From assembly GCA_036971475.1 (NCBI GenBank), contig JBAIZL010000008.1:9970763-10034762 (forward strand): a DNA stretch of 64,000 nucleotides. The letters are read 5' to 3'. The translations under genes and the position numbers were made by a program. Below the pieces are notes generated by a model that did no database searches, was not told the origin of the DNA, and saw nothing but the letters and a program-made list of their open reading frames with translations. This document shows, one piece after another, positions 38,301-52,199 of the stretch. Positions within the stretch are counted from its first letter, which is position 1, and each line of letters opens with the position of its first letter. The DNA comes from Prosapia bicincta. Its lineage: Eukaryota > Arthropoda > Insecta > Hemiptera > Cercopidae.

Positions 38301-41300
38301 TTGGCGAAGGGTTTAGAGCAGATTAAAGTCTATTCATGCTCTGCAATATACTTCTAGTGATTGTTGGCGAAGGGTTTAGAGCAGATTAAAGTCTATTCAT
38401 GCTCTGCAATATACTTCTAGTGATTGTTGGCGAAGGGTTTAGAGCAGATTGAAGTCTATTCATGCTCTGCAATATACTTCTAGTGATTGTTGGCGAAGGG
38501 TTTAGAGCAGATTGAAGTCTATTCATGCTCTGCAATATACTTCTAGTGATTGTTGGCGAAGGGTTTAGAGCAGATTAAAGTCTATTCATGCTCTGCAATA
38601 TACTTCTAGTGATTGTTGGCGAAGGGTTTAGAGCAGATTGAAGTCTATTCATGCTCTGCAATATACTTCTAGTGATTGTTGGCGAAGGGTTTAGAGCAGA
38701 TTAAAGTCTATTCATGCTCTGCAATATACTTCTAGTGATTGTTGGCGAAGGGTTTAGAGCAGATTAAAGTCTATTCATGCTCTGCAATATACTTCTAGTG
38801 ATTGTTGGCGAAGGGTTTAGAGCAGATTGAAGTCTATTCATGCTCTGCAATATACTTCTAGTGATTGTTGGCGAAGGGTTTAGAGCAGATTAAAGTCTAT
38901 TCATGCTCTGCAATATACTTCTAGTGATTGTTGGCGAAGGGTTTAGAGCAGATTAAAGTCTATTCATGCTCTGCAATATACTTCTAGTGATTGTTGGCGA
39001 AGGGTTTAGAGCAGATTAAAGTCTATTCATGCTCTGCAATATACTTCTAGTGATTGTTGGCGAAGGGTTTAGAGCAGATTAAAGTCTATTCATGCTCTGC
39101 AATATACTTCTAGTGATTGTTGGCGAAGGGTTTAGAGCAGATTGAAGTCTATTCATGCTCTGCAATATACTTCTAGTGATTGTTGGCGAAGGGTTTAGAG
39201 CAGATTAAAGTCTATTCATGCTCTGCAATATACTTCTAGTGATTGTTGGCGAAGGGTTTAGAGCAGATTAAAGTCTATTCATGCTCTGCAATATACTTCT
39301 AGTGATTGTTGGCGAAGGGTTTAGAGCAGATTAAAGTATATTCATGCTCTGCAATATACTTCTAGTGATTGTTGGCGAAGGGTTTAGAGCAGATTAAAGT
39401 CTATTCATGCTCTGCAATATACTTCTAGTGATTGTTGGCGAAGGGTTTAGAGCAGATTAAAGTCTATTCATGCTCTGCAATATACTTCTAGTGATTGTTG
39501 GCGAAGGGTTTAGAGCAGATTAAAGTCTATTCATGCTCTGCAATATACTTCTAGTGATTGTTGGCGAAGGGTTTAGAGCAGATTAAAGTCTATTCATGCT
39601 CTGCAATATACTTCTAGTGATTGTTGGCGAAGGGTTTAGAGCAGATTGAAGTCTATTCATGCTCTGCAATATACTTCTAGTGATTGTTGGCGAAGGGTTT
39701 AGAGCAGATTGAAGTCTATTCATGCTCTGCAATATACTTCTAGTGATTGTTGGCGAAGGGTTTAGAGCAGATTAAAGTCTATTCATGCTCTGCAATATAC
39801 TTCTAGTGATTGTTGGCGAAGGGTTTAGAGCAGATTGAAGTCTATTCATGCTCTGCAATATACTTCTATTGATTGTTGGCGAAGGGTTTAGAGCAGATTG
39901 AAGTCTATTCATGCTCTGCAATATACTTCTAGTGATTGTTGGCGAAGGGTTTAGAGCAGATTAAAGTCTATTCATGCTCTGCAATATACTTCTAGTGATT
40001 GTTGGCGAAGGGTTTAGAGCAGATTAAAGTCTATTCATGCTCTGCAATATACTTCTAGTGATTGTTGGCGAAGGGTTTAGAGCAGATTAAAGTCTATTCA
40101 TGCTCTGCAATATACTTCTAGTGATTGTTGGCGAAGGGTTTAGAGCAGATTGAAGTCTATTCATGCTCTGCAATATACTTCTATTGATTGTTGGCGAAGG
40201 GTTTAGAGCAGATTGAAGTCTATTCATGCTCTGCAATATACTTCTAGTGATTGTTGGCGAAGGGTTTAGAGCAGATTAAAGTCTATTCATGCTCTGCAAT
40301 ATACTTCTAGTGATTGTTGGCGAAGGGTTTAGAGCAGATTAAAGTCTATTCATGCTCTGCAATATACTTCTAGTGATTGTTGGCGAAGGGTTTAGAGCAG
40401 ATTAAAGTCTATTCATGCTCTGCAATATACTTCTAGTGATTGTTGGCGAAGGGTTTAGAGCAGATTAAAGTCTATTCATGCTCTGCAATATACTTCTAGT
40501 GATTGTTGGCGAAGGGTTTAGAGCAGATTAAAGTATATTCATGCTCTGCAATATACTTCTAGTGATTGTTGGCGAAGGGTTTAGAGCAGATTAAAGTCTA
40601 TTCATGCTCTGCAATATACTTCTAGTGATTGTTGGCGAAGGGTTTAGAGCAGATTAAAGTCTATTCATGCTCTGCAATATACTTCTAGTGATTGTTGGCG
40701 AAGGGTTTAGAGCAGATTAAAGTCTATTCATGCTCTGCAATATACTTCTAGTGATTGTTGGCGAAGGGTTTAGAGCAGATTAAAGTCTATTCATGCTCTG
40801 CAATATACTTCTAGTGATTGTTGGCGAAGGGTTTAGAGCAGATTGAAGTCTATTCATGCTCTGCAATATACTTCTAGTGATTGTTGGCGAAGGGTTTAGA
40901 GCAGATTGAAGTCTATTCATGCTCTGCAATATACTTCTAGTGATTGTTGGCGAAGGGTTTAGAGCAGATTGAAGTCTATTCATGCTCTGCAATATACTTC
41001 TAGTGATTGTTGGCGAAGGGTTTAGAGCAGATTGAAGTCTATTCATGCTCTGCAATATACTTCTAGTGATTGTTGGCGAAGGGTTTAGAGCAGATTAAAG
41101 TCTATTCATGCTCTGCAATATACTTCTAGTGATTGTTGGCGAAGGGTTTAGAGCAGATTGAAGTCTATTCATGCTCTGCAATATACTTCTAGTGATTGTT
41201 GGCGAAGGGTTTAGAGCAGATTAAAGTCTATTCATGCTCTGCAATATACTTCTAGTGATTGTTGGCGAAGGGTTTAGAGCAGATTAAAGTCTATTCATGC

Positions 41301-44300
41301 TCTGCAATATACTTCTAGTGATTGTTGGCGAAGGGTTTAGAGCAGATTGAAGTCTATTCATGCTCTGCAATATACTTCTAGTGATTGTTGGCGAAGGGTT
41401 TAGAGCAGATTAAAGTCTATTCATGCTCTGCAATATACTTCTAGTGATTGTTGGCGAAGGGTTTAGAGCAGATTGAAGTCTATTCATGCTCTGCAATATA
41501 CTTCTAGTGATTGTTGGCGAAGGGTTTAGAGCAGATTAAAGTCTATTCATGCTCTGCAATATACTTCTAGTGATTGTTGGCGAAGGGTTTAGGGCAGATT
41601 GAAGTCTATTCTTGCTCTGCAATATACTTCTAGTGATTGTTGGCGAAGGGTTTAGAGCAGATTAAAGTCTATTCATGCTCTGCAATATACTTCTAGTGAT
41701 TGTTGGCGAAGGGTTTAGAGCAGATTGAAGTCTATTCATGCTCTGCAATATACTTCTAGTGATTGTTGGCGAAGGGTTTAGAGCAGATTAAAGTCTATTC
41801 ATGCTCTGCAATATACTTCTAGTGATTGTTGGCGAAGGGTTTAGGGCAGATTGAAGTCTATTCATGCTCTGCAATATACTTCTAGTGATTGTTGGCGAAG
41901 GGTTTAGAGCAGATTAAAGTCTATTCATGCTCTGCAATATACTTCTAGTGATTGTTGGCGAAGGGTTTAGAGCAGATTGAAGTCTATTCATGCTCTGCAA
42001 TATACTTCTAGTGATTGTTGGCGAAGGGTTTAGAGCAGATTAAAGTCTATTCATGCTCTGCAATATACTTCTAGTGATTGTTGGCGAAGGGTTTAGAGCA
42101 GATTGAAGTCTATTCATGCTCTGCAATATACTTCTAGTGATTGTTGGCGAAGGGTTTAGAGCAGATTAAAGTCTATTCATGCTCTGCAATATACTTCTAG
42201 TGATTGTTGGCGAAGGGTTTAGAGCAGATTGAAGTCTATTCATGCTCTGCAATATACTTCTAGTGATTGTTGGCGAAGGGTTTAGAGCAGATTAAAGTCT
42301 ATTCATGCTCTGCAATATACTTCTAGTGATTGTTGGCGAAGGGTTTAGAGCAGATTAAAGTCTATTCATGCTCTGCAATATACTTCTAGTGATTGTTGGC
42401 GAAGGGTTTAGAGCAGATTGAAGTCTATTCATGCTCTGCAATATACTTCTAGTGATTGTTGGCGAAGGGTTTAGAGCAGATTGAAGTCTATTCATGCTCT
42501 GCAATATACTTCTAGTGATTGTTGGCGAAAGGTTTAGAGCAGATTAAAGTCTATTCATGCTCTGCAATATACTTCTAGTGATTGTTGGCGAAGGGTTTAG
42601 AGCAGATTGAAGTCTATTCATGCTCTGCAATATACTTCTAGTGATTGTTGGCGAAGGGTTTAGAGCAGATTAAAGTCTATTCATGCTCTGCAATATACTT
42701 CTAGTGATTGTTGGCGAAGGGTTTAGAGCAGATTAAAGTCTATTCATGCTCTGCAATATACTTCTAGTGATTGTTGGCGAAGGGTTTAGAGCAGATTGAA
42801 GTCTATTCATGCTCTGCAATATACTTCTAGTGATTGTTGGCGAAGGGTTTAGAGCAGATTAAAGTCTATTCATGCTCTGCAATATACTTCTAGTGATTGT
42901 TGGCGAAGGGTTTAGAGCAGATTGAAGTCTACTCATGCTCTGCAATATACTTCTAGTGATTGTTGGCGAAGGGTTTAGAGCAGATTAAAGTCTATTCATG
43001 CTCTGCAATATACTTCTAGTGATTGTTAGCGAAGGGTTTAGAGCAGATTAAAGTCTATTCATGCTCTGCAATATACTTCTAGTGATTGTTGGCGAAGGGT
43101 TTAGAGCAGATTAAAGTCTATTCATGCTCTGCAATATACTTCTAGTGATTGTTGGCGAAGGGTTTAGAGCAGATTAAAGTCTATTCATGCTCTGCAATAT
43201 ACTTCTAGTGATTGTTGGCGAAGGGTTTAGAGCAGAATAAAGTCTATTCATGCTCTGCAATATACTTCTAGTGATTGTTGGCGAAGGGTTTAGAGCAGAT
43301 TAAAGTCTATTCATGCTCTGCAATATACTTCTAGTGATTGTTGGCGAAGGGTTTAGAGCAGATTGAAGTCTATTCATGCTCTGCAATATACTTCTAGTGA
43401 CTGTTGGCGAAGGGTTTAGAGCAGATTGAAGTCTATTCATGCTCTGCAATATACTTCTAGTGATTGTTGGCGAAGGGTTTAGAGCAGATTGAAGTCTATT
43501 CATGCTCTGCAATATACTTCTATTGATTGTTGGCGAAGGGTTTAGAGCAGATTAAAGTCTATTCATGCTCTGCAATATACTTCTAGTGATTGTTGGCGAA
43601 GGGTTTAGAGCAGATTGAAGTCTATTCATGCTCTGCAATATACTTCTAGTGATTGTTGGCGAAGGGTTTAGAGCAGATTGAAGTCTATTCATGCTCTGCA
43701 ATATACTTCTAGTGATTGTTGGCGAAGGGTTTAGAGCAGATTGAAGTCTATTCATGCTCTGCAATATACTTCTAGTGATTGTTGGCGAAGGGTTTAGAGC
43801 AGATTGAAGTCTATTCATGCTCTGCAATATACTTCTAGTGATTGTTGGCGAAGGGTTTAGAGCAGATTGAAGTCTATTCATGCTCTGCAATATACTTCTA
43901 GTGATTGTTGGCGAAGGGTTTAGAGCAGATTGAAGTCTATTCATGCTCTGCAATATACTTCTAGTGATTGTTGGCGAAGGGTTTAGAGCAGATTAAAGTC
44001 TATTCATGCTCTGCAATATACTTCTAGTGATTGTTGGCGAAGGGTTTAGAGCAGATTGAAGTCTATTCATGCTCTGCAATATACTTCTAGTGATTGTTGG
44101 CGAAGGGTTTAGAGCAGATTGAAGTCTATTCATGCTCTGCAATATACTTCTAGTGATTGTTGGCGAAGGGTTTAGGGCAGATTGAAGTCTATTCATGCTC
44201 TGCAATATACTTCTAGTGATTGTTGGCGAAGGGTTTAGAGCAGATTAAAGTCTATTCATGCTCTGCTATATACTTCTAGTGATTGTTGGCGAAGGGTTTA

Positions 44301-47300
44301 GAGCAGATTGAAGTCTATTCATGCTCTGCAATATACTTCTAGTGATTGTTGGCGAAGGGTTTAGAGCAGATTAAAGTCTATTCATGCTCTGCAATATACT
44401 TCTAGTGATTGTTGGCGAAGGGTTTAGGGCAGATTGAAGTCTATTCATGCTCTGCAATATACTTCTAGTGATTGTTGGCGAAGGGTTTAGAGCAGATTGA
44501 AGTCTATCCATGCTCTGCAATATACTTCTAGTGATTGTTGGCGAAGGGTTTAGAGCAGATTGAAGTCTATTCATGCTCTGCAATATACTTCTAGTGATTG
44601 TTGGCGAAGGGTTTAGAGCAGATTAAAGTCTATTCATGCTCTGCAATATACTTCTAGTGATTGTTGGCGAAGGGTTTAGAGCAGATTGAAGTCTATTCAT
44701 GCTCTGCAATATACTTCTAGTGATTGTTGGCGAAGGGTTTAGAGCAGATTAAAGTCTATTCATGCTCTGCAATATACTTCTAGTGATTGTTGGCGAAGGG
44801 TTTAGAGCAGATTGAAGTCTATTCATGCTCTGCAATATACTTCTAGTGATTGTTGGCGAAGGGTTTAGAGCAGATTAAAGTCTATTCATGCTCTGCAATA
44901 TACTTCTAGTGATTGTTGGCGAAGGGTTTAGAGCAGATTAAAGTCTATTCATGCTCTGCAATATACTTCTAGTGATTGTTGGCGAAGGGTTTAGAGCAGA
45001 TTGAAGTCTATTCATGCTCTGCAATATACTTCTAGTGATTGTTGGCGAAGGGTTTAGAGCAGATTGAAGTCTATTCATGCTCTGCAATATACTTCTAGTG
45101 ATTGTTGGCGAAGGGTTTAGAGCAGATTGAAGTCTATTCATGCTCTGCAATATACTTCTAGTGATTGTTGGCGAAGGGTTTAGAGCAGATTAAAGTCTAT
45201 TCATGCTCTGCAATATACTTCTAGTGATTGTTGGCGAAGGGTTTAGAGCAGATTGAAGTCTATTCATGCTCTGCAATATACTTCTAGTGATTGTTGGCGA
45301 AGGGTTTAGAGCAGATTAAAGTCTATTCATGCTCTGCAATATACTTCTAGTGATTGTTGGCGAAGGGTTTAGAGCAGATTAAAGTCTATTCAAGCTCTGC
45401 AATATACTTCTAGTGATTGTTGGCGAAGGGTTTAGAGCAGATTGAAGTCTATTCATGCTCTGCAATATACTTCTAGTGATTATTGGCGAAGGGTTTAGAG
45501 CAGATTGAAGTCTATTCATGCTCTGCAATATACTTCTAGTGATTGTTGGCGAAGGGTTTAGAGCAGATTGAAGTCTATTCATGCTCTGCAATATACTTCT
45601 AGTGATTGTTGGCGAAGGGTTTAGAGCAGATTGAAGTCTATTCATGCTCTGCAATATACTTCTAGTGATTGTTGGCGAAGGGTTTAGAGCAGATTGAAGT
45701 CTATTCATGCTCTGCAATATACTTCTAGTGATTGTTGGCGAAGGGTTTAGAGCAGATTGAAGTCTATTCATGCTTTGCAATATACTTTTAGTGATTGTTG
45801 GCGAAGGGTTTAGAGCAGATTGAAGTCTATTCATGCTCTGCAATATACTTCTAGTGATTGTTGACGAAGGGTTTAGAGTAGATTGAAGTCTATTCATGCT
45901 CTGCAATATACTTCTAGTGACTGTTGGCGAAGGGTTTAGAGCAGATTGAAATCTATTCATGCTCTGCAATATACTTCTAGTGATTGTTGGCGAAGGGTTT
46001 AGAGTAGATTGAAGTCTATTCATGCTCTGCAATATACTTCTAGTGATTGTTGGCGAAGGGTTTAGAGCAGATTGAAGTCTATTCATGCTCTGCAATATAC
46101 TTCTAGTGACTGTTGGCGAAGGGTTTAGAGCAGATTGAAGTCTATTCATGCTCTGCAATATACTTCTAGTGATTGTTGGCGAAGGGTTTAGAGCAGATTG
46201 AAGTCTATCCATGCTCTGCAATATACTTCTAGTGATTGTTGGCGAAGGGTTTAGAGCAGATTGAAGTCTATTCATGCTCTGCAATATACTTCTAGTGATT
46301 GTTGGCGAAGGGTTTAGAGCAGATTGAAGTCTATTCATGCTCTGCAATATACTTCTAGTGATTGTTGGCGAAGGGTTTAGAGCAGATTGAAGTCTATTCA
46401 TGCTCTGCAATATACTTCTAGTGATTGTTGGCGAAGGGTTTAGAGCAGATTGAAGTCTATTCATGCTCTGCAATATACTTCTAGTGATTGTTGGCGAAGG
46501 GTTTAGAGCAGATTGAAGTCTATCCATGCTCTGCAATATACTTCTAGTGATTGTTGGCGAAGGGTTTAGAGCAGATTGAAGTCTATTCATGCTCTGCAAT
46601 ATACTTCTAGTGATTGTTGACGAAGTGTTTAGAGCAGATTGAAGTCTATTCATGCTCTGCAATATACTTCTAGTGATTGTTGGCGAAGGGTTTAGAGCAG
46701 ATTGAAGTCTATTCATGCTCTGCAATATACTTCTAGTGATTGTTGGCGAAGGGTTTAGAGCAGATTGAAGTCTATCCATGCTCTGCAATATACTTCTAGT
46801 GATTGTTGGCGAAGGGTTTAGAGCAGATTGAAGTCTATTCATGCTCTGCAATATACTTCTAGTGATTGTTGGCGAAGGGTTTAGAGCAGATTGAAGTCTA
46901 TTCATGCTCTGCAATATACTTCTAGTGATTGTTGGCGAAGGGTTTAGAGCAGATTGAAGTCTATTCATGCTCTGCAATATACTTCTAGTGATTGTTGGCG
47001 AAGGGTTTAGAGCAGATTGAAGTCTATTCATGCTCTGCAATATACTTCTAGTGACTGTTGGCGAAGGGTTTAGAGCAGATTGAAGTCTATTCATGCTCTG
47101 TAATATACTTCTAGTGATTGTTGGCGAAGGGTTTAGAGCAGATTGAAGTCTATTCATGCTCTGCAATATACTTCTAGTGACTGTTGGCGAAGGGTTTAGA
47201 GCAGATTGAAGTCTATTCATGCTCTGCAATATACTTCTAGTGATTGTTGGCGAAGGGTTTAGAGCAGATTGAAGTCTATTCATGCTCTGCAATATACTTC

Positions 47301-48360
47301 TAGTGATTGTTGGCGAAGGGTTTAGAGCAGATTGAAGTCTATTCATGCTCTGCAATATACTTCTAGTGACTGTTGGCGAAGGGTTTAGAGCAGACTGAAG
47401 TCTATTCATGCTCTGCAATATACTTCTAGTGACTGTTGGCGAAGGGTTTAGAGCAGATTGAAGTCTATTCATGCTCTGCAATATACTTCTAGTGATTGTT
47501 GGCGAAGGGTTTAGAGCAGATTAAAGTCTATTCATGCTCTGCAATATACTTCTAGTGATTGTTGGCGAAGGGTTTAGGGCAGATTGAAGTCTATTCATGC
47601 TCTGCAATATACTTCTAGTGACTGTTGGCGAAGGGTTTAGAGCAGATTGAAGTCTATTCATGCTCTGCAATATACTTCTAGTGATTGTTGGCGAAGGGTT
47701 TAGAGCAGATTGAAGTCTATTCATGCTCTGCAATATACTTCTAGTGATTGTTGGCGAAGGGTTTAGAGCAGATTGAAGTCTATTCATGATCTGCAATATA
47801 CTTCTAGTGATTGTTGGCGAAGGGTTTAGAGCAGATTGAAGTCTATTCATGCTCTGCAATATACTTCTAGTGATTGTTGGCGAAGGGTTTAGGGCAGATT
47901 GAAGTCTATTCATGCTCTGCAATATACTTCTAGTGATTGTTGGCGAAGGGTTTAGAGCAGATTAAAGTCTATCCATGCTCTGCAATATACTTCTAGTGAT
48001 TGTTGGCGAAGGGTTTAGAGCAGATTGAAGTCTATTCATGCTCTGCAATATACTTCTAGTGATTGTTGGCGAAGGGTTTAGGGCAGATTGAAGTCTATTC
48101 ATGCTCTGCAATATACTTCTAGTGATTGTTGGCGAAGGGTTTAGAGCAGATTGAAGTCTATTCATGCTCTGCAATATACTTCTAGTGATTGTTGGCGAAG
48201 GGTTTAGAGCAGATTGAAGTCTATTCATGCTCTGCAATATACTTCTAGTGATTGTTGGCGAAGGGTTTAGAGCAGATTGAAGTCTATTCATGCTCTGCAA
48301 TATACTTCTAGTGATTGTTGGCGAAGGGTTTAGAGCAGATTGAAGTCTATTCATGCTCTG
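35315..48360. repeat. 63-bp satellite array, 207 copies
   Basis: The unit is CTCTGCAATATACTTCTAGT, GATTGTTGGCGAAGGGTTTA, GAGCAGATTAAAGTCTATTC, ATG. The total of 13,046 bp equals 207 x 63 + 5, so there is no net insertion or deletion over the array. The main polymorphism is ATTAAAG or ATTGAAG; on the minus strand this is a TAA stop or a CAA codon, which alone explains why the minus frame is broken or open. ATTAAAG dominates on the left, the two forms alternate around 41.4-42.3 kb (a 126-bp dimer), and ATTGAAG dominates from 45.38 kb, where private substitutions are also commoner. The resulting 700-codon frame (45379-47481) is not evidence of a gene, because a large share of units carry the stop. 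Confidence 0.97.
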
Positions 48361-48512
48361 GAACATATATAAAAACATTGTTTAAGTTAGAAAATATTTA
48401 CTCCTTATAAATTGGTTATTTCGAAAGTTCCTTTAACTTACATTACTAAATATCCAATGGTTTAATGTTTTGCTGATCGTAAGTAATAAAGACTTTGTGC
48501 TTTTACACAGAT

Positions 48513-48583
48513 ACAAGATACATTGAAATACTACAAGATACATTGAAATACTACAAGATACATTGAAATACTACAAGGTACAT
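48513..48583. repeat. 20-bp tandem repeat, 3.5 copies
   Basis: ACAAGATACATTGAAATACT is repeated three times, then partly (ACAAGGTACAT). Confidence 0.95.
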
Positions 48584-49502
48584 TTAGCATGGAAGCACTT
48601 AATGAAATGATGTGGACTACTTTTGGCCTTCGATCACCAGACAACACTTAAAGTAGTAAGTTTACTAAAATTCAAGCATAGTTTAATTATATCATAATAT
48701 AACACAAACTTATTACGTGTCACGTGATATACAACGTAAGAGATTATAGTTGTGTAGTTTATTATAAATAAAGGAGGACACTTCAATTGTTAGTAAGTCA
48801 TGTTCACTTTTTTTACGAGATAAATGGAAGTTGGTTGATTCACATCCGATTGCATGGGGTTTTGTTGTGTCCTTATACTCTAAGCTTTGGGCTGTTTAAA
48901 ACAACTAGCTCGCTAATCTTTTGGAGAAGAAATGACCTCTATTTACAGGTTTTGCTTTATCGTCGGAATCTTACAATACCAAGCCTATACAATTTTTGGC
49001 TAACTATGTAATAATTTACACACTTTATGGTTGCTTATATTTACATACTTGATATTTATAAATACGTAAAAACACTGGTTTAATTAAGTACTGTATAATA
49101 TTAAGTAGTGAATTCACTAATTGTCCATTGACACAACACACACAGTCACTATCACTAAACAGTTTTACTACGTTGTAAAGTACTGCCCATAATCACGCTT
49201 CTTAACCAAACTTTACATATCGACTTGCCGCGTCTAGAAGTTTCTCCTAGTAGAAGGTTCCAGAACAATTTAGCTGTTGTGTCTGCTCAGCGTGACTTGA
49301 TGGTTCTGTGATTTATCTAGGCTGCTTCTAGAAGGCTCTAACTATACGAGGCGGTGAACTGTTGTGTGCGTGTAAAAGGACTTGTCAGCCGTTTGCCAGA
49401 AGTCACGCGCAGGACCTTGCCCGTTACATTATGGTTGAAATTGTCCACAGTTTTTTGTTTAAGCATTCTTTCATAAAACAAAGAAAGAGTTAAAGTTTCT
49501 TT

Positions 49503-49643
49503 CTTTAAAACTTTCCATAACTGTGTAAGCACTATGCTACCATATATTACTTTAAAACTTTCCATAACTGTGTAAGCACTATGCTACCATATATCAGTTT
49601 AAAACTTTCCATAACTGTGTAAGTACTATGCTACCATATATTA
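49503..49643. repeat. 47-bp tandem repeat, 3 copies
   Basis: Three 47-bp units begin (C/G)TTTAAAACTTTCCATAAC and end CTACCATATAT(T/C)A. They differ by only three or so bases, indicating a recent local triplication. Confidence 0.95.
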
Positions 49644-51474
49644 GTTAAATATTTAAGTTTATAGATCTGAATGGAACATTGATACTTTTACCTAATTACA
49701 ATGCTCTGTATATGAGAAAAAGGTTTTGTAATAAGACGTCTGTATTTAGAGACAAAGAAAGATCGTGTGGAATTTCACGTAGATCTTTATTAATGAAATA
49801 AGTGTAATTCATTATTTAAAAAGAAAATGTCATATTACATCCAATTACAAGCTATTACGTTATATATGATCAAAGGCTGAGGTAAGTTCTTATTAAGGTG
49901 TAATCTGCTAATTTGTTGCCATTCCTTGAATTTACCCCCTGCGCCAGTCTCGTTTCGTTGCAAACATCAGTGGAATAGAAACTAATAAAGTTTTACTATC
50001 ACTCAACTAATTGCTATTCGGAGTAATTAAAATGCTGAATGCGCGCGCATCTTGCTTGTTATTGCAGCGAGAAGGCAGATGAATGTTGCCTAGCTGTAAC
50101 CCTTCTATTTATCAAAAATATTCCTTTCCAGCACCATAAATTGCCCCCCAGATTACCATTCTGCATTCAATAGTTACCTACAATTAAGAAGTATTTAATG
50201 TCACACATTTTCTCGTTTCTTTTTTTAAACTGCCAAAAGCTTATTGGAATAGAAACGTTGGACTTCAGTACATACTTTCTTTAAAAGTAGATTATTTAAA
50301 AAAATCGTTAAAATTCGCGTTTGAAAAAGCCAATCTATGTAGGTAAGAGATATATTACGGATACTCGAAGCTTTATTTGTATTATCCTATGTCTAATCAG
50401 ATGATTTTTATGGGGTCGAAACAAGGGCAAGGTGTGTTTTAACATTTCCGGATATGGGATTTATAAACAAAAAGTACGATATATCGCCATTTATTAAATG
50501 CAACAGAACAAATACCAATAACAGTACGACTTCAACTTTATTTTTACGTATTGTACAGCTATTTGGGAACTTTTATACTTGTCAAAATAGTTTTGTCATA
50601 AAGTTAATTGTACATCTGCGAGACGAGTTTTCATATTACTTTAATTTTTATCTTTTATCGGATACTTTTCTCTTTAATGATTATATACTATGCATCTATA
50701 ATAAATTCCTTAGATAATGCGTGTCTTTAAAATTTCTTAAACGTCTTTTACAAAAAAAAGTCTGTAGGGTGGAATATTCAAATTTCATTTTTCAATGACT
50801 AGAAATAGAAAGTTATAAATTTTATTATTATTCATTATATAAACATTACGTTTCCTTAGAATACATTTATTTTTCTACAAGAATATAATATACACTGTAC
50901 GGAATACATGATTGTATCGCATTACAACGTAGCTATGCTGTTTTATTGCAATTTATACAATTGTTTTTCATTTCATTTTTATACTTTCAAAACTCGAATA
51001 TTTGTATGCAGAAAATTAAATTATGTGCTTCATAAAAATTACACTGATGTAAAACAAAATTTTTACTTTAAATTTTATTCAAAGTTTGAAATTTGTTAAA
51101 ATTTGTTGTTGTTTAATAATATGAATATGCTCTACCAATAATTATTATTATTACATAAACTCTACCAGTATTGTTGAAAACAATTATAAAAAGCAAGTAT
51201 TTATATACGATAAGACCGTATTTTACGAACTTTCTGGTGGTAAAATATACACATTTGCGTGCTTTACATACAAGCTGAACAGGTTTTTAATCATTTAATT
51301 CAAGAAGAACTGAAAAACACCTTGCCCTATAGAAGTTAAACCCTTGGGTTAGTAAATGTCCCATGTTCCTGAGCAGCAGAGAAAAAAATATTATTTTCTT
51401 TTACATAATTTCGAAACTAAGAACATTTTATATATTTCTTAGTTTTAAGAAAATCTTTTACTTAATTTGTATTA

Positions 51475-51663
51475 ACATTTGAGTACATTCTTCTTACTTT
51501 CCTAACATTAAAACACCATTCTTCGTTGGCTTCGTTAACGTCATTCTCAAAACTTTAAACTCTACTTCATTTAAGGTTTAGAGAATGGAGTTAATCCGAA
51601 ACGCGCCTATGTAGAATAATAATAATATGACGTTAGGAAAGTCAGAAGATTGTAATCAAATGT
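51475..51663. mobile_element. Fold-back element with 32-bp arms
   Basis: The left arm (51475-51506) and right arm (51632-51663) are inverted and match at about 28 of 32 positions (both contain ACTTTCCTAAC when read in the same sense). The interior includes GGAGTTAATCCGAAACG, which resembles the decayed 3' half of the stem-plus-GAAAC motif in the neighbouring fold-backs. The class is uncertain. Confidence 0.6.
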
Positions 51664-51799
51664 CTACCAATGTTCCTAACAGAGATAAAGATGAGTATAT
51701 CAATGATTTCAATTCTTCTAATTATTGAATTCATTGTGAAAAAGTGAATAATCTGTTTCATTTGATAATAAATATTGAAAGTTTCTTATTCATAACTAT

Positions 51800-51956
51800 A
51801 AATATTAAAAACGTTCGTTAAAAATCTCACTACACACTAGTTTCGACGACTAAGTTGCCTTCATCGTTAATCGGTTACTACTCAATCACTGTTGAAGGCG
51901 ACATCATTGTCGAAAGTAGTGTGTAGTGAGATTCTGAGTGAACTCTTTAAATATTT
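51800..51956. mobile_element. Fold-back element, inverted pair of Penelope-like termini
   Basis: Arms 51800-51863 and 51893-51956 are inverted around a 29-bp loop. The inner 41 bp is the best-matched part (AATCTCACTACACAC at its outer end, GCCTTCA at its inner end). Each arm, read outward from the loop, has GATGAAGG or GTTGAAGG, then a short stem (GTCG), then GAAA. This is the pattern of Penelope-type terminal sequences with hammerhead-like cores, here head to head. No coding sequence is present. The Penelope link is an inference. Confidence 0.55.
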
Positions 51957-52199
51957 ACCATTCTGAATTTTTCCCACTGTCTAAGCTCTAATTAACTTAA
52001 AATTTTATATCCCTATTTATTAGTTCGCGCAGTATTTAACTGTACATATAATTCCTTATTTGTTTTATGGAAACTAGTTACTGATTAAGTTATGTTGCTT
52101 ATGGTTGATACACGTTCTAACACCTAAGATGAGTGAAGAATCTCAGCTCAATATGACGTAAGAGATGAGAAAGAAATTTATTTAAACATTTAGATTATA

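Larger units (their letters stand above)
48361..51474. other. Unique AT-rich region, no gene recognised
   Basis: About 3.1 kb. Contains the two small tandem repeats at 48513 and 49503. Frames such as 49338-49565 (minus) and 50454-50717 (plus) are AT-driven, with no domain I recognise. Confidence 0.5.

Noticed and set aside
37945..44583. Several 70-133 codon minus-strand frames in the 63-bp array
   Set aside because: Frame length simply follows the ATTAAAG/ATTGAAG variant (stop or CAA). They are pieces of the satellite, not genes.
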